54,618 bases of DNA from Burkholderiales bacterium (GCA_020851235.1 JADZDD010000001.1:1-54618), one strand, 5' to 3'. Counted from the first letter of the stretch, positions 27,565 to 37,781 are shown. Notes: generated from the letters alone by a model not told the origin. Made by a program: numbers and translations.

Positions 27565-30147
27565 ATGGAGTCATTCGCCAAGGAAACCCTGCCCATCAGC
27601 CTCGAGGCGGAGATGCGGCACAGCTACCTCGACTACGCCATGAGCGTGATCGTGGGCCGGGCGCTGCCGGACGTGCGCGACGGCCTCAAGCCCGTGCACC
27701 GGCGCGTCCTGTACGCGATGCACGAGGGCAACATCGCCTGGAACCGCCCGTATGTGAAGTGTGCCCGGGTCGTCGGCGACGTCATGGGGAAGTACCACCC
27801 GCACGGCGACTCGGCGATCTACGACACCCTGGTCCGGATGGCGCAGGACTTCTCGCTGCGCTACCCGCTGGTCGACGGGCAGGGGAACTTCGGCTCGGTC
27901 GACGGCGACAATGCCGCCGCGATGCGCTACACCGAATGCCGGCTGGCGCGCATCTCCGCCGAACTCGCGGCGGACATCGACAAGGAGACGGTCGATTTCG
28001 TCCCCAACTACGACGGCAAGGAGCGCGAACCGGCGGTGCTCCCCGCGCGGCTGCCCAATCTCCTCGTCAACGGCGCGGCCGGGATCGCCGTGGGGATGGC
28101 CACCAACATCCCGCCGCACAACCTCACGGAGACACTCAACGCCTGCGTCGCGGTCCTCGACAACCCGGAGATCAGCGTCGACGACCTGATGGAGATCGTG
28201 CCGGCGCCGGACTTTCCCACCGCCGGGATCGTCTACGGTCTCGACGGCGTGCGCGAGGGCTATCGCACCGGGCGCGGGCGCGTCGTGATCCGCGCCCGCA
28301 CGCATGTCGAGGATCTCGAGCGTGGCGGCAAGCAGGCGATCATCGTCGACGAACTGCCCTATCAGGTCGGGGGGGACGCCGTGCTGAAGCGCATCGGCGA
28401 CCTCGTGCAGGAGAAGAAGATCGACGGCATCGCCGACCTGCGCAACGAGAGCGACAAGAAGGGAATGCGCCTCGTCATCGAACTGAAGCGCGCCGAAGTC
28501 CCGGACATCGTCCTCAACAACCTCTTCAAGCTCACGCAGCTGCAGGACAGCTTCGGCATGAACATGGTCGCGCTGGTCGACGGCCAGCCGCGCCTGCTCA
28601 ACCTCAAGCAGTTCATCGAGTTCTTCCTCGGCCATCGCCGCGAGGTCGTGACGCGCCGCACCATCTACGACCTGCGCAAGGCGCGCGAGCGCGGCCACGT
28701 GCTCGAAGGGCTGGCCGTAGCGCTGTCCAACGTCGACGAGATCATCGCGCTCATCAAGGCGTCGGCGACGCCGCCCGAGGCACGCAGCGCGCTGATGGCG
28801 CGCACGTGGCGCTCGCCGGTCGTCGAGGCGATGCTGGCCCGCGCGGCGGCCGATGCGATGCGCCCCGACGGCTTGCCCGTCGAGTTCGGCTTGCAGGCGC
28901 AGGGTTACCGGCTGTCCGAGGCGCAGGCACAGGCGATCCTGGAGCTTCGCCTGCAGCGGCTGACCGGGCTCGAGCAGGAGAAGATCACCGCCGAGTATCG
29001 CGAAGTGATGGAGCTCATCGCCGACCTCCTCGACATTCTCGCCAAGCCGGCGCGCGTGACGCAGATCGTGCGCGACGAACTCGTCGTGATTCGTGACCAG
29101 TTCGGCGACGCGCGGAGGAGCGAGATCGTCGCGCAGGGTGTGGACCTGTCGGTCGAGGACCTGATCGCGCCGCAGGACATGGTCGTGACGCTCTCGCACG
29201 GCGGTTACATGAAGGCGCAGCCGGTCGACGAGTACCGCGCGCAAAAGCGCGGCGGACGCGGCAAGCAGGCGACGGCGACCAAGGAGGACGACTTCGTCGA
29301 TCGGATGTTCGTGGCCAACACGCACGACCACATCCTGTGCTTCTCCAACCGCGGCCGCGTCTACTGGCTCAAGGTCTACAGCGTGCCGCAGGGCTCGCGC
29401 ACGTCGCGCGGCAAGCCGATCGTCAATCTCGTGCCACTGGTCGACGACGAGAAGATCACGGCGATCCTGCCCGTGAAGGAGTTCACCGACCGCGAATTCG
29501 TCTTCATGGCCACGGCAATGGGGACCGTCAAGAAGACGCCGCTCGCCGAGTTCTCGCGGCCGCGGCCGTCGGGGATCATCGCGGTCGACCTGGCCGAGGG
29601 TGATTCCCTCATCGGCGTCGCGCTCACCGACGGCGCGCACGACGTGATGCTCTTCAGCTCCGGCGGCAAGGCGGTGCGCTTCGACGAGAACGACGTCCGG
29701 CCGATGGGGCGCAATGCGCACGGCGTGCGCGGCATGACGCTCGAGCCGGGACAGCGCGTGATCGCGATGCTCGTTGCCGAGGATGAGGCGCAGTCGGTGC
29801 TCACGGTGACCGAGAACGGCTACGGCAAGCGCACGCCGATCGTCGAGCACACGCGCCACGGTCGCGGCACGAAGGGCATGATCGCGATCCAGCAGTCCGA
29901 GCGCAACGGTCAGGTCGTCGCCGCAGCGCTGGTGCGCGACGAGGACGAAGTGATGCTCATCTCCACCGGAGGCGTGCTCATCCGCACCAAGGTGAATTCG
30001 ATCCGTGCCATGGGTCGCGCAACGCAGGGCGTGACGCTCATCAACCTCGCCGCCGGGGAGACGCTTGCCGGCCTCGAGCGTGTGGCCGAGGGTGACGATG
30101 ACCGGCTCGACGGTGACGACGCGGGCAGCACCCCCGAGGAGGCGTAG
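27565..30147 (+). CDS. gyrA: DNA gyrase subunit A
   Basis: 860 aa, full length. N-terminal breakage-reunion domain: [40 protein letters not shown], and the catalytic tyrosine Tyr122 in [12 protein letters not shown]. The quinolone-resistance positions keep the E. coli wild-type residues Ser83 and Asp87 in the same numbering. The C-terminal beta-pinwheel domain has the GyrA box in [11 protein letters not shown], which distinguishes it from ParC. It wraps and passes DNA with GyrB to introduce negative supercoils. It is followed 3 bp later by pheA; the serC usually found there is absent. Confidence 0.98.
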   Translation: MESFAKETLPISLEAEMRHSYLDYAMSVIVGRALPDVRDGLKPVHRRVLYAMHEGNIAWNRPYVKCARVVGDVMGKYHPHGDSAIYDTLVRMAQDFSLRYPLVDGQGNFGSVDGDNAAAMRYTECRLARISAELAADIDKETVDFVPNYDGKEREPAVLPARLPNLLVNGAAGIAVGMATNIPPHNLTETLNACVAVLDNPEISVDDLMEIVPAPDFPTAGIVYGLDGVREGYRTGRGRVVIRARTHVEDLERGGKQAIIVDELPYQVGGDAVLKRIGDLVQEKKIDGIADLRNESDKKGMRLVIELKRAEVPDIVLNNLFKLTQLQDSFGMNMVALVDGQPRLLNLKQFIEFFLGHRREVVTRRTIYDLRKARERGHVLEGLAVALSNVDEIIALIKASATPPEARSALMARTWRSPVVEAMLARAAADAMRPDGLPVEFGLQAQGYRLSEAQAQAILELRLQRLTGLEQEKITAEYREVMELIADLLDILAKPARVTQIVRDELVVIRDQFGDARRSEIVAQGVDLSVEDLIAPQDMVVTLSHGGYMKAQPVDEYRAQKRGGRGKQATATKEDDFVDRMFVANTHDHILCFSNRGRVYWLKVYSVPQGSRTSRGKPIVNLVPLVDDEKITAILPVKEFTDREFVFMATAMGTVKKTPLAEFSRPRPSGIIAVDLAEGDSLIGVALTDGAHDVMLFSSGGKAVRFDENDVRPMGRNAHGVRGMTLEPGQRVIAMLVAEDEAQSVLTVTENGYGKRTPIVEHTRHGRGTKGMIAIQQSERNGQVVAAALVRDEDEVMLISTGGVLIRTKVNSIRAMGRATQGVTLINLAAGETLAGLERVAEGDDDRLDGDDAGSTPEEA

Positions 30148-30150
30148 CCG

Positions 30151-31242
30151 ATGGTGGGCGAGGCGGAGGAGCGCGGCGACGAGGCACTCGCCGGACATCG
30201 GCAGGCGATCGACAAGCTCGATCGCGAGATCCTCGAGCGATTGAACGAGCGGGCGCGGCACGCGCAGGCGATCGGCGCCCTCAAGGCCGGGAGCGCGGCG
30301 TATCGACCCGAGCGTGAGGCGCAGGTCGTGCGAGGCCTGCATGCGGTCAACGCGGGGCCGCTGTCGAACGACGCGGTCACGAGCGTGTTTCGCGCCGTGA
30401 TGTCGGCGTGTCGCGCGCTCGAGCAGACGCTGCGCGTCGCATACCTCGGACCGGCCGGCACCTTCAGCCACGCCGCGGTCGCGAAGCACTTCGGCGCCGT
30501 GGTCGAGGCGGTGCCGTATCCGGCCTTCGACGACATCTTTCGCGCGGTGGAGGGACAGCAGGCCGATTTCGGTGTCGTCCCCGTCGAGAACTCGACCGAA
30601 GGCGCGGTCGGTCGCACGCTCGACCTCATGGTGGCGACCGATCTTTCGATCTGCGGCGAGATCAACCTGCGGGTCAATCAGAACCTCCTGTCGAACGCGC
30701 CGGACGTCGCGGCGATCACCCGCGTGTACTCGCACGGCCAGTCGCTGGCGCAGTGCGTGCACTGGCTCGCGCGGCACTTGCCGGCGGTGCCGCGGATCGC
30801 CGTCGCCAGCAACGCCGAGGCGGCGCGACTCGCTGCGGCCGAGCCGCACGCCGCCGCCATCGCCGGCGAGAATGCGGGCGCCATCTATGGCCTTGCAACG
30901 CTGGCCGCGCACATCGAGGACGAGCCCAATAACGTCACGCGCTTCTGGGTGCTCGCGCGGCAGCAGCCGAAGGCATCGGGTCGCGACGTGACCTCGCTCG
31001 TGATGGCGTGCCCGAATCGTCCCGGCGCCGTCTACCGGCTGCTCGAACCCATCGCCCGTCACGGCGTGTCGATGTCGCGCTTCGAGTCGCGACCGGCCCG
31101 CACCGGGCGCTGGGAGTACGTCTTCTTCGTCGATCTCGTCGGCCATCGCGACGACGCGCCGGTGCGCGCGGCACTCGCCGAACTTGCCGAGATCGCCCCC
31201 TTGCTCAAGCTCCTGGGATCGTATCCCGCCGCCCTCGATTGA
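30151..31242 (+). CDS. pheA: Bifunctional chorismate mutase/prephenate dehydratase (P-protein)
   Basis: 363 aa with three domains. AroQ chorismate mutase is at about residues 12-90 (RQAIDKLDREILERLNERAR). Prephenate dehydratase is at about 95-272 (YLGPAGTFSHAAVAKHFGAV, VVPVENSTEGAVGRTLDLMV, and the TRF motif in NNVTRFWVLA). The ACT domain is at about 283-360 (PNRPGAVYRLLEPIARHGVS, then the ESRP phenylalanine-binding motif). It converts chorismate to phenylpyruvate with feedback by phenylalanine. It begins 3 bp after gyrA and is followed 5 bp later by hisC. Confidence 0.97.
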   Translation: MVGEAEERGDEALAGHRQAIDKLDREILERLNERARHAQAIGALKAGSAAYRPEREAQVVRGLHAVNAGPLSNDAVTSVFRAVMSACRALEQTLRVAYLGPAGTFSHAAVAKHFGAVVEAVPYPAFDDIFRAVEGQQADFGVVPVENSTEGAVGRTLDLMVATDLSICGEINLRVNQNLLSNAPDVAAITRVYSHGQSLAQCVHWLARHLPAVPRIAVASNAEAARLAAAEPHAAAIAGENAGAIYGLATLAAHIEDEPNNVTRFWVLARQQPKASGRDVTSLVMACPNRPGAVYRLLEPIARHGVSMSRFESRPARTGRWEYVFFVDLVGHRDDAPVRAALAELAEIAPLLKLLGSYPAALD

Positions 31243-31247
31243 CGCCC

Positions 31248-32348
31248 ATGACCGCATCGCCCGCCGCGCTCGATTACGTCGCGCGCATCGCCCCGTACGT
31301 CCCCGGCAAGCCGATCGAGGATCTCGCCCGCGAGCTCGGTCTCGATCCCGCGACGATCGTCAAGCTCGCGTCGAACGAGAATCCGCGGGGTCCGAGTCCG
31401 GCGGTGCTGCGCGCCCTGGCGGCGAGCGCTGCCGACGCCACGCGCTACCCCGACGGCAGCGGCTATGTGCTCAAGGAGGTGCTCGCCCAACGGCTCGGCG
31501 TGCAGCCCGAGCAACTCGTGCTCGGCAACGGCAGCAACGACGTTCTCGAACTGGCGACGCTTGCGTACCTGCGCCCCGGCGATCACGCCGTGTATGCGCA
31601 GCACGCGTTCGCCGTGTATCCGCTCGCGACGCTCGCACGCGGCGCGACCGGGATCGAGGTCCCCGCGCACGAGCTCGGGCACGACCTGCCGGCGATGCGC
31701 GCAGCGATCACCGCGCGCACGCGCATCGTCTTCGTTGCCAATCCCAACAATCCGACGGGGACCTGGATCGCGCCGGCGGCGCTCGAGGCCTTCATCGACG
31801 CGATTCCGCGCGAGGTCCTCGTCGTGCTCGACGAGGCGTACAACGAGTATCTCGATGCCGCCGACCAGGCCGACAGCGTCGGCTGGGTCGCGAAGTATCC
31901 GCACCTCCTCGTGTCGCGGACGTTCTCCAAGGTGTACGGGCTCGCGGCGTTGCGCGTCGGCTACGCGGTGACGCGCGCCCCGATTGCCGACGTGCTGAAC
32001 CGCGTGCGCCAGCCGTTCAACGTCAACGCGCTGGCGCAGGCGGCCGCCGTGGCCGCGCTGGGCGACACCGATTACATCGAGGCGAGCCGCAAGCTCAATG
32101 GCGACGGCCTTGCGCAGCTCTACGCGGGGCTTACTGACCTGGGCGTCACGTACGTCCCGTCGCATGGGAATTTCGTCCTCGCCAGGGTGGGGGACGCGGC
32201 GCGCGTGAACGCCGCCTTGCTGCGTCAGGGCGTGATCGTGCGGCCCGTCGGCAACTACGGGCTGCCCGAGTGGTTGCGCATCACCGTCGGCCTGCCGGCC
32301 GAGAACGCCCGATTCCTGACCGCGCTCGGGGTCGCCCTTGGACGCTGA
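31248..32348 (+). CDS. hisC: Histidinol-phosphate/aromatic aminotransferase
   Basis: 366 aa from the ATG at 31248; the open frame upstream overlaps pheA and is not used. Fold-type I PLP enzyme: IVKLASNENPRGPSPAVLRA, LVLGNGSNDVLELATLAYLR, VFVANPNNPTGTWIAPAALE, VLDEAYNEYLDAAD, and the Schiff-base lysine in SRTFSKVYGLAALRVGYAV. In this betaproteobacterial cluster HisC lies with pheA and tyrA, so it probably serves both histidine and phenylalanine/tyrosine synthesis. It overlaps tyrA by 11 bp. Confidence 0.95.
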   Translation: MTASPAALDYVARIAPYVPGKPIEDLARELGLDPATIVKLASNENPRGPSPAVLRALAASAADATRYPDGSGYVLKEVLAQRLGVQPEQLVLGNGSNDVLELATLAYLRPGDHAVYAQHAFAVYPLATLARGATGIEVPAHELGHDLPAMRAAITARTRIVFVANPNNPTGTWIAPAALEAFIDAIPREVLVVLDEAYNEYLDAADQADSVGWVAKYPHLLVSRTFSKVYGLAALRVGYAVTRAPIADVLNRVRQPFNVNALAQAAAVAALGDTDYIEASRKLNGDGLAQLYAGLTDLGVTYVPSHGNFVLARVGDAARVNAALLRQGVIVRPVGNYGLPEWLRITVGLPAENARFLTALGVALGR

Positions 32349-33273
32349 TGCCGTGGCGGCGCGCACCGCGGCGCCGGCGTTGGCACGACTCGTCGTCGTC
32401 GGTGTCGGTCTCATCGGCGGGTCGTGCGCGCTGGCGCTGCGCGAAGCCGGGGTCGTGCGCGAGGTCATCGGCGTGGGGCGCACGCGCGAGAATCTCGACA
32501 CGGCGTGCGCGCGCGGCATCATCGATCGTGGCGTCGTGCTTGCCGACGACTGGCCGCGCGAGTGCGCCACCGCCGACGTGGTGCTGATCGCAACGCCGGT
32601 CGCACAGTTCACGGCGCTCTTCGCCGCGGTGGCGCCGACGCTCGGACCCGATACCGTGGTCACCGATGCCGGGAGCACCAAGCTTGGCGTGATCGCCGCG
32701 GCGCGTGCCGCGCTGGGAGCCCGCTTCGGCGCCTTCGTTCCGGGACACCCGATCGCGGGCACCGAACACACCGGCGCGGCGGCGGCCTTTCCGACGCTTT
32801 TCGCCGACCGCAACGTCATCGTCACGCCGCTTCCCGAGACCGACCGCGGCGCGGTCGAGCGCGTGCGCGCGCTGTGGCAGGCCTGCGGTGCGAAGGTGCG
32901 CGAGCTCTCCCCCGAACGGCACGACGCGATCTTTGCCGCGGTGTCGCACCTGCCGCACGTGCTCGCCTTCGCGCTCGTCGCCGAACTCGCGGCACGACCG
33001 GATGCTGCGGCATACTTCGACTTCGCCGCGAGCGGCTTTCGCGATTTCACGCGGATCGCCGGCAGTTCGCCGGAGATGTGGCGCGACATCGCGGTGGCCA
33101 ACCGCGAACCCCTGCTCGCGGAAATCGATGCGTACATGCGAGCGCTCGCCGCGGCGCGGGCGCGAGTTGCCGCCGCCGACGGCGCGGGGCTTGCTGCCAT
33201 GTTCGAGCGGGCGAGTGTCGCACGTCGCAGGTGGGGCGCTCGATTCGCCGCACCCGTCGACGATTCGCGCTGA
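32338..33273 (+). CDS. tyrA: Prephenate (or arogenate) dehydrogenase
   Basis: 311 aa if started at the TTG at 32338; the GTG at 32353 gives 306 aa and still precedes the Rossmann motif. NAD(P) site ARLVVVGVGLIGGSCALALR, then VLIATPVAQFTALFAAV, VVTDAGSTKLGVIAAARAAL, the substrate-binding HPIAGTEHTGAAAAFPTLF, and HDAIFAAVSHLPHVLAFALV in the helical dimer domain. It oxidises prephenate to 4-hydroxyphenylpyruvate for tyrosine. No chorismate mutase domain is fused. Lies between hisC and aroA, consistent with translational coupling. Confidence 0.94.
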   Translation: MDADAVAARTAAPALARLVVVGVGLIGGSCALALREAGVVREVIGVGRTRENLDTACARGIIDRGVVLADDWPRECATADVVLIATPVAQFTALFAAVAPTLGPDTVVTDAGSTKLGVIAAARAALGARFGAFVPGHPIAGTEHTGAAAAFPTLFADRNVIVTPLPETDRGAVERVRALWQACGAKVRELSPERHDAIFAAVSHLPHVLAFALVAELAARPDAAAYFDFAASGFRDFTRIAGSSPEMWRDIAVANREPLLAEIDAYMRALAAARARVAAADGAGLAAMFERASVARRRWGARFAAPVDDSR

Positions 33274-33309
33274 TCACGATCTTGCTCTCGCGGCTCGCGC
33301 CGCCCCTCG

Positions 33310-34614
33310 ATGACGTCCGACTTTCCTCCCCAGCTGACTCTGCCGCCGGCACCGCGGGCCGTCGGGACCGTTGCTCTTCCCGGATCGAAGAGCATCAGCA
33401 ACCGCCTGCTCCTGCTCGCGGCGCTGGCGCGCGGCACGACCACGCTCACGGGACTGCTCGAGTCCGACGACACGAGCGTCATGCTGGCCGCGCTGCGGCA
33501 ACTCGGCATCACGATCGTCGCGCGCGGTGCGCAGCGCTACGACATCGAGGGCGCCGCCGGGCCGTTTCCCGGCAAGGCCGCCGACCTCCACCTCGGCCTT
33601 TCGGGTCTGTCGATGCGCACGCTGGTGGCGGCCCTCGCGCTGTCGGGGGGTCACTATCGCGCCGACGGCGTGCCGCGCATGCGCGAGCGACCGATCGGCG
33701 ATCTCGTCGAGGCCTTGCGCCCGCTTGGCGTGGACATCCGCTACGAGCTCGCGTCCGGCTTTCCTCCCGTGCTGATCGGGCCAGGGGCGCCGCACGCGGC
33801 GCCGCTGCGCGTTCGCGGCGACGTGTCGAGCCAGTTCCTGACCGGCGTCCTGCAAGCGCTGCCCCTGCTGCGCGCACGCGTGGCGGTCACGGTCGACGGC
33901 GACCTCGTCTCCCGACCGTACGTCGAGATCACGTGCGATCTCATGCGCCGCTTCGGCGTGGATGTCGTGTCCGAGGCGAGCGCCTTCGTCGTTCGGGCAA
34001 GCGTGGGGTACACGAGCCCGGGAACGGTCGCGGTGGAGGGGGATGCCTCCGGCGCGTCGTACTTCCTCGCCGCGGGACTGTTGGGCGGCGGCCCGGTGCG
34101 CGTCACTGGTGTCGGCCGCAACTCGATCCAGGGTGATGTGGGGTTTGCCCACGTCCTGGCGGCGCAGGGTGCCGACGTGCGCATGGGCGCCGACTGGATC
34201 GAGGCTCGTCCGGGTGCCACGTTTCGTGGCGGCACGATCGACTGCGTCGCGATCCCCGATGCCGCGATGACGCTTGCGATCACGGCCCTCATCGCCGACG
34301 GTCCGACCACGCTCACCGGCATCGCGTCGTGGCGCGTGAAGGAGACCGATCGCCTGGCGGCGATGGCGACCGAATTGCGCAAGCTCGGCGTGACGGTCGA
34401 GGAGGGCGCCGATTGGCTGCGCGTCACGCCGCCGGCGAGCCTCAACACGGCCACGATCGCGACCTACGACGACCACCGCATGGCGATGTGCTTCGCGCTC
34501 GTCTGCCTCCTCGGAACCGCGGTCACGATCGACGACCCGGGCTGCGTGCGCAAGACCTTCCCCGACTACTTCGCCGCACTCGGCGCGGTGACGGCGTCGC
34601 ATGGCGGCAAGTAG
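33310..34614 (+). CDS. aroA: 3-phosphoshikimate 1-carboxyvinyltransferase (EPSP synthase)
   Basis: 434 aa. Class I EPSP synthase signatures: [118 protein letters not shown] and [13 protein letters not shown]. It joins shikimate-3-phosphate and phosphoenolpyruvate in the sixth step of the shikimate pathway. The stop overlaps the cmk start by 14 bp. Confidence 0.97.
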   Translation: MTSDFPPQLTLPPAPRAVGTVALPGSKSISNRLLLLAALARGTTTLTGLLESDDTSVMLAALRQLGITIVARGAQRYDIEGAAGPFPGKAADLHLGLSGLSMRTLVAALALSGGHYRADGVPRMRERPIGDLVEALRPLGVDIRYELASGFPPVLIGPGAPHAAPLRVRGDVSSQFLTGVLQALPLLRARVAVTVDGDLVSRPYVEITCDLMRRFGVDVVSEASAFVVRASVGYTSPGTVAVEGDASGASYFLAAGLLGGGPVRVTGVGRNSIQGDVGFAHVLAAQGADVRMGADWIEARPGATFRGGTIDCVAIPDAAMTLAITALIADGPTTLTGIASWRVKETDRLAAMATELRKLGVTVEEGADWLRVTPPASLNTATIATYDDHRMAMCFALVCLLGTAVTIDDPGCVRKTFPDYFAALGAVTASHGGK

Positions 34615-35293
34615 CGCGATCGCCACCGCCGCCGGGGCCGCGCCCGTCATCGCCATCGACGGCCCCGCGGCGTCGGGCAAGGGCACCGTGGCCGCACGCG
34701 TCGCGGACGCGCTCGGTTTTCACCTCCTCGACAGCGGCGCCTTGTATCGGCTGGTGGCGCTCAAGGCGCTGGGCGCGGGTGTGCCATTCGACGATGCGTC
34801 ACGTCTGGGCGAGCTTGCCACGGCGCTCGATGTCAGCTTTGGTCCGACGGGCGTGACGCTCGAGGGCAACGACGTCACGCAGGCGATCCGGGGCGAGGCC
34901 GTTGCCGAAGGCGCTTCGCGGGTCGCCGTCCATCCGGCCGTGCGTCGGGCGCTCCTCGATCGCCAGCGTGCCTTCCGGGCGCCGCCAGGACTCGTCGCGG
35001 ACGGCCGCGACATGGGGACCGTCGTCTTTCCGGAGGCGGGCACCAAGATCTTCATCACGGCGACGCCCGAGGCGCGCGCCGAGCGGCGGCGCTTGCAGTA
35101 CGCCGAACGCGGCGTCGTCGCCGACGTCGCGGCACTCCTCGCCGAGATCCGCGCCCGCGACGCGCGCGACAGCGCGCGTGCCGTGGCGCCATTGGTGCCG
35201 GCCCGCGATGCGGCGATCCTCGACACGACCGACCTCAAGGTCGATGCCGCCGTCGATTTCGTGCTGCAGCGCTACGCGCAGCGCGCCGCCTGA
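34601..35293 (+). CDS. cmk: Cytidylate kinase
   Basis: 230 aa. P-loop [20 protein letters not shown] at about residues 17-36, then [17 protein letters not shown], the CMP-binding [20 protein letters not shown], and the lid region [18 protein letters not shown]. It phosphorylates CMP and dCMP. AroA-cmk overlap is the standard betaproteobacterial order, but rpsA, which normally follows, lies 17.4 kb further on. It converges with the enamidase-like gene 67 bp away; no T-tailed terminator hairpin is seen between them. Confidence 0.96.
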   Translation: MAASSAIATAAGAAPVIAIDGPAASGKGTVAARVADALGFHLLDSGALYRLVALKALGAGVPFDDASRLGELATALDVSFGPTGVTLEGNDVTQAIRGEAVAEGASRVAVHPAVRRALLDRQRAFRAPPGLVADGRDMGTVVFPEAGTKIFITATPEARAERRRLQYAERGVVADVAALLAEIRARDARDSARAVAPLVPARDAAILDTTDLKVDAAVDFVLQRYAQRAA

Positions 35294-35360
35294 CCTCGCA
35301 ACGTCGCGCCGCGCGCCAAGGCAGCGTTCGCCAGCGGCGACGACGTTGCAGGCGGCGGCG

Positions 35361-36560
35361 TCAATGCCCCGCGGAAACGACGACCGGAATCTCGGTCGCC
35401 GGCGGCGTGTTCCGGCTGCGGCCACAGCGCACGACGCCGTCGATCATCACCATGCCGACCCCGGGGAGGTCGCCCAGGCCGACACTGTCGAGAAGCGTGC
35501 GGCCCGCGCTGTGCTGCGCGCGATCCATGAACACGAAATCGGCGGCGCGGCCGACCTCGATCAAGCCGCAGTCGAGGTTGCGCATGCGTGCGGTGTTGCC
35601 GGTCGCGAAGCAGAACACGAGTTCGGCGGGCACGCCCGCGACGCCGGCGAGGAAGGCGATCATGCGCAGGATGCCGAGCGGTTGCACGCCCGAGCCTGCC
35701 GGCCCGTCGGTGCCGAGGATCACGCGATGCGGACATTTCAGTTCGATCGCCGCTTTCGCTGCCGCGACGGCGATGCGCTCGTTGCCGTTGTGCACGATCT
35801 CGATCGCACGCGCGCTGCGCTCGCACAATTCGCAGACGTGCTTTTCGGGAAGCGCGGTGTGGCCGCCGTTGATGTGCCCAATGACGTCGGCGTCGGCTTC
35901 CAGCACCACGTCCTTGTCGATGAGCCCCGAGCCTGGAATCGACGGGCCGCCGGTGTGGATCGTGCTCTGGATGCCGTGCTTGCGCGCCCAGGCGACCATC
36001 GCTTTCGCCTCCGTCCCGCCCTTCACCGATCCCAGACCGACTTCACCCAGGAGCTTGACCCCCGCCTTCGCGAGGTCGGCGAAGTCGTCTTCGGTCATGC
36101 CCTTCTCGATGACGGGTGCGCCGGCGAGCACCTTGACGCCACCCGGGCGGAAGTTGTCGAACGCACGCTGCGCGGTGATGGCGAGCGCCTTGAGTCCCAC
36201 GATGTCCTTGGGGCGACCCGGCAGGTGCACCTCGCCCGCCGAGATCATCGTCGTCACGCCGCCATGCAGCGTCGAGTCGATCCAGCCCAACTGCCCTTGC
36301 CGCGGCGTCCAGTCGCCGAAGACCGGGTGGACGTGACTGTCGATGAGCCCCGGTGCGAGCGTGGTTCCGCGCGCATCGACGACAAGATCGGGATCGGTGA
36401 CGTCGCAATCGCTGGCACGCCCGACGGCGGCGATCCGGCCGTCGCGCACGACGAGCGTGTCGGCATCGAGAATCGGCCGGTCGATATCGCCGGAGAGCAG
36501 GAGCCCGACGTTGCGGATCACGACCTTGCCGGATGCCGCACCTGCTGCCGCTTCTGCCAT
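35361..36560 (-). CDS. ena: Enamidase-like amidohydrolase (6-oxo-1,4,5,6-tetrahydronicotinate hydrolase)
   Basis: 399 aa cytosolic amidohydrolase. It shows the whole pattern of Eubacterium barkeri enamidase: HxH at His76/His78 in LAPGLIDSHVHP, LHGGVTTMISAGEVHLPGRP at about 98-117, the bridging-type glutamate Glu173 in GEVGLGSVKGG, His202 in IHTGGPSIPGSG, His229 in GHINGGHTALP, Asp285 in LGTDGPAGSGVQPLGILRM, and the tail SRNTPPA. The known enzyme is a bifunctional Fe-Zn protein. It opens 1,4,5,6-tetrahydro-6-oxonicotinate to ammonia and 2-formylglutarate. The gene is convergent with cmk and has its own operator 40 bp upstream (36600-36615). Imidazolonepropionase or dihydroorotase-type enzymes lack these blocks. 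Substrate inferred from the family and from the Hnr homologue nearby. Confidence 0.85.
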   Translation of the reverse strand: MAEAAAGAASGKVVIRNVGLLLSGDIDRPILDADTLVVRDGRIAAVGRASDCDVTDPDLVVDARGTTLAPGLIDSHVHPVFGDWTPRQGQLGWIDSTLHGGVTTMISAGEVHLPGRPKDIVGLKALAITAQRAFDNFRPGGVKVLAGAPVIEKGMTEDDFADLAKAGVKLLGEVGLGSVKGGTEAKAMVAWARKHGIQSTIHTGGPSIPGSGLIDKDVVLEADADVIGHINGGHTALPEKHVCELCERSARAIEIVHNGNERIAVAAAKAAIELKCPHRVILGTDGPAGSGVQPLGILRMIAFLAGVAGVPAELVFCFATGNTARMRNLDCGLIEVGRAADFVFMDRAQHSAGRTLLDSVGLGDLPGVGMVMIDGVVRCGRSRNTPPATEIPVVVSAGH

Positions 36561-36599
36561 CGTCGCTCTCCGTGGTTGCCGGCGCGGTGCGCCGTTTCA

Positions 36600-36615
36600 T
36601 GTAGCAAATGCTAAA
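36600..36615. promoter_or_regulatory. Cluster operator site 1, upstream of the enamidase gene
   Basis: TGTAGCAAATGCTAAA, matching the 16-bp dyad TGTAG-N6-CTACA seen at the other promoters of this cluster (one mismatch in the right arm). Read on the minus strand it contains TGCTACATG, a possible extended -10 (TG-C-TACATG) for the enamidase gene, so a bound repressor would cover the promoter. Confidence 0.6.
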
Positions 36616-36675
36616 CCCCGCGTCGGGTGCGCGGCAAGCGTCGCACCCGGTCGGCGCGGCGTGGCCGGTCGCGGA

Positions 36676-37413
36676 TCACCGGGCCGGCAGCGTATCGGGT
36701 GGCAGCAATGCGCGACGGACGGTGTCGACGATGAAGGCCTCCCAGTGCGCGAGCGCCGCGGGCGAGTCGGTGCGCTCGCCCAGGAACGCCGAGAGCGTAT
36801 GCCGGTTGCCGAGGTAGAAGTAACCCATCGCCGCGACCATGAGGTAGATGTCGCGCGCGCTCACCGTGCTGCGGAAAAGGCCGCGCGCCGCCCCGCGCGC
36901 GAGCGCGTCGCGCAACAGGCGCATGGCCGAAGGCGAGAAGGCGCTGGCGCGTGGTGACTTGGCGATGTGCCGGCCGCGATGCAGATTCTCGTCGTTGAGC
37001 AGGGCAATGAACTCGGGATGACGGCGGTAGTAGTTCCACATGAAGCGCGCCGCGACTGCCACCGCCTCGTCCGGCGGTTCGACGTCGAGCGGCAGCTTCG
37101 ACTCGGCTTCGTTGAACCGGCGGTACTGCTCCTCGAGCACGGCGACGTAGAGCCCCTCCTTGCTGCCGAAGTAGTAGTAGATCATGCGATCGAACGAGCG
37201 CGACGCCTTGGAGATCGCATCGACGCGCGCACCGTCGAAGCCGCGCCTGGCGAAGATCCGGGTTGCGGCGCGCAGGATCGTTTCGCGCGTTGCCTGCGCG
37301 GCGGCGGCACGCGTGCCGCGGATGGGGCCCGATGTCGATCGGCGCGGCACCGGACGCTTCGGCGCGCGACTCAAGGATCGAGTCCGGGGAGCTTGTTCTT
37401 GACGTCCTTCCAT
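36676..37413 (-). CDS. TetR-family regulator (RutR/NicS-like)
   Basis: About 245 aa from the ATG at 37413, which overlaps the ferredoxin gene by 43 bp; a TTG at 37374, fused to the ferredoxin stop (TTGA), is an equally good start and gives about 232 aa. Helix-turn-helix: [20 protein letters not shown], then [20 protein letters not shown] and [20 protein letters not shown]. The C-terminal domain ([20 protein letters not shown]) is the RutR-like type that senses pyrimidines and related heterocycles. In Pseudomonas putida the TetR protein NicS controls the nicotinate hydroxylase genes nicAB, so this one is a candidate to bind the TGTAG dyads. The first 30 residues are basic and not conserved in appearance. 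Confidence 0.82.
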   Translation of the reverse strand: MEGRQEQAPRTRSLSRAPKRPVPRRSTSGPIRGTRAAAAQATRETILRAATRIFARRGFDGARVDAISKASRSFDRMIYYYFGSKEGLYVAVLEEQYRRFNEAESKLPLDVEPPDEAVAVAARFMWNYYRRHPEFIALLNDENLHRGRHIAKSPRASAFSPSAMRLLRDALARGAARGLFRSTVSARDIYLMVAAMGYFYLGNRHTLSAFLGERTDSPAALAHWEAFIVDTVRRALLPPDTLPAR

Positions 37414-37694
37414 TGCTCGGCGTCGGGCAGCGGCTCGTGCGCCTTGATCAGCACCGGCCATTCCCGCGCGAGCCGCGCGTTGATCTCCAGGAACGCGGCT
37501 TCCTCCGCTGGCATGTCGGCTTCGGCGTAGATGGCGTTGACGGGGCACTCCGGCACGCACACCGCGCAATCGATGCACTCGTCCGGGTCGATGACGAGGA
37601 ACAACGGCCCTTCGTGGAAGCAGTCGACGGGGCAGACTTCGACGCAATCGGTGTACTTGCAGCGGATGCATGCATCGGTCACGACATGGGTCAT
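37371..37694 (-). CDS. fdxA: 7Fe ferredoxin ([3Fe-4S][4Fe-4S], FdI type)
   Basis: 107 aa; the ATG at 37694 has AAGGAG 8 bp upstream. Cysteine spacing equals Azotobacter FdI shifted by one: Cys9, Cys17 and Cys50 for [3Fe-4S]; Cys21, Cys40, Cys43 and Cys46 for [4Fe-4S]; extra Cys12 and Cys25. Core sequence [20 protein letters not shown] and [20 protein letters not shown]. It is a soluble low-potential electron carrier. Transcribed divergently from the hnr homologue, which in E. barkeri takes electrons from reduced ferredoxin. A partner Fpr-type reductase is encoded at 45929-46702. The adjacent TetR gene overlaps its 3' end. Confidence 0.93.
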   Translation of the reverse strand: MTHVVTDACIRCKYTDCVEVCPVDCFHEGPLFLVIDPDECIDCAVCVPECPVNAIYAEADMPAEEAAFLEINARLAREWPVLIKAHEPLPDAEQWKDVKNKLPGLDP

Positions 37695-37755
37695 TGCAAA
37701 CTCCTTCGCCCGGTTGCGCCAGTGCGGTGGATGCGCTACGCTAGACGCGCCGCCA

Positions 37756-37771
37756 TGTAGTGAACGCAACA
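37756..37771. promoter_or_regulatory. Cluster operator site 2a in the ferredoxin-hnr divergent region
   Basis: TGTAGTGAACGCAACA, a 16-bp copy of the TGTAG-N6-CTACA dyad with one mismatch in the right arm. It lies 62 bp upstream of the ferredoxin ATG, where a minus-strand promoter is expected. Confidence 0.5.
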
Positions 37772-37781
37772 CATTTCATTA

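Noticed and set aside
27636-27830. Checked gyrA for quinolone-resistance changes.
   Set aside because: Ser83 and Asp87 are both wild type, so nothing unusual.
35294-35360. Search for an att site, tRNA fragment or transposase remnant at the cmk junction of the inserted cluster.
   Set aside because: No direct repeat shared with 52214-52364, no tRNA-like sequence and no recombinase frame were found by eye.
35361-36560. Alternative reading of the enamidase-like gene as dihydroorotase or imidazolonepropionase.
   Set aside because: The blocks LHGGVTTMISAGE, LPGRPKD, GEVGLGS, HTGG-SIPGSG and SRNTPPA fit enamidase, and the adjacent Hnr homologue supports it.
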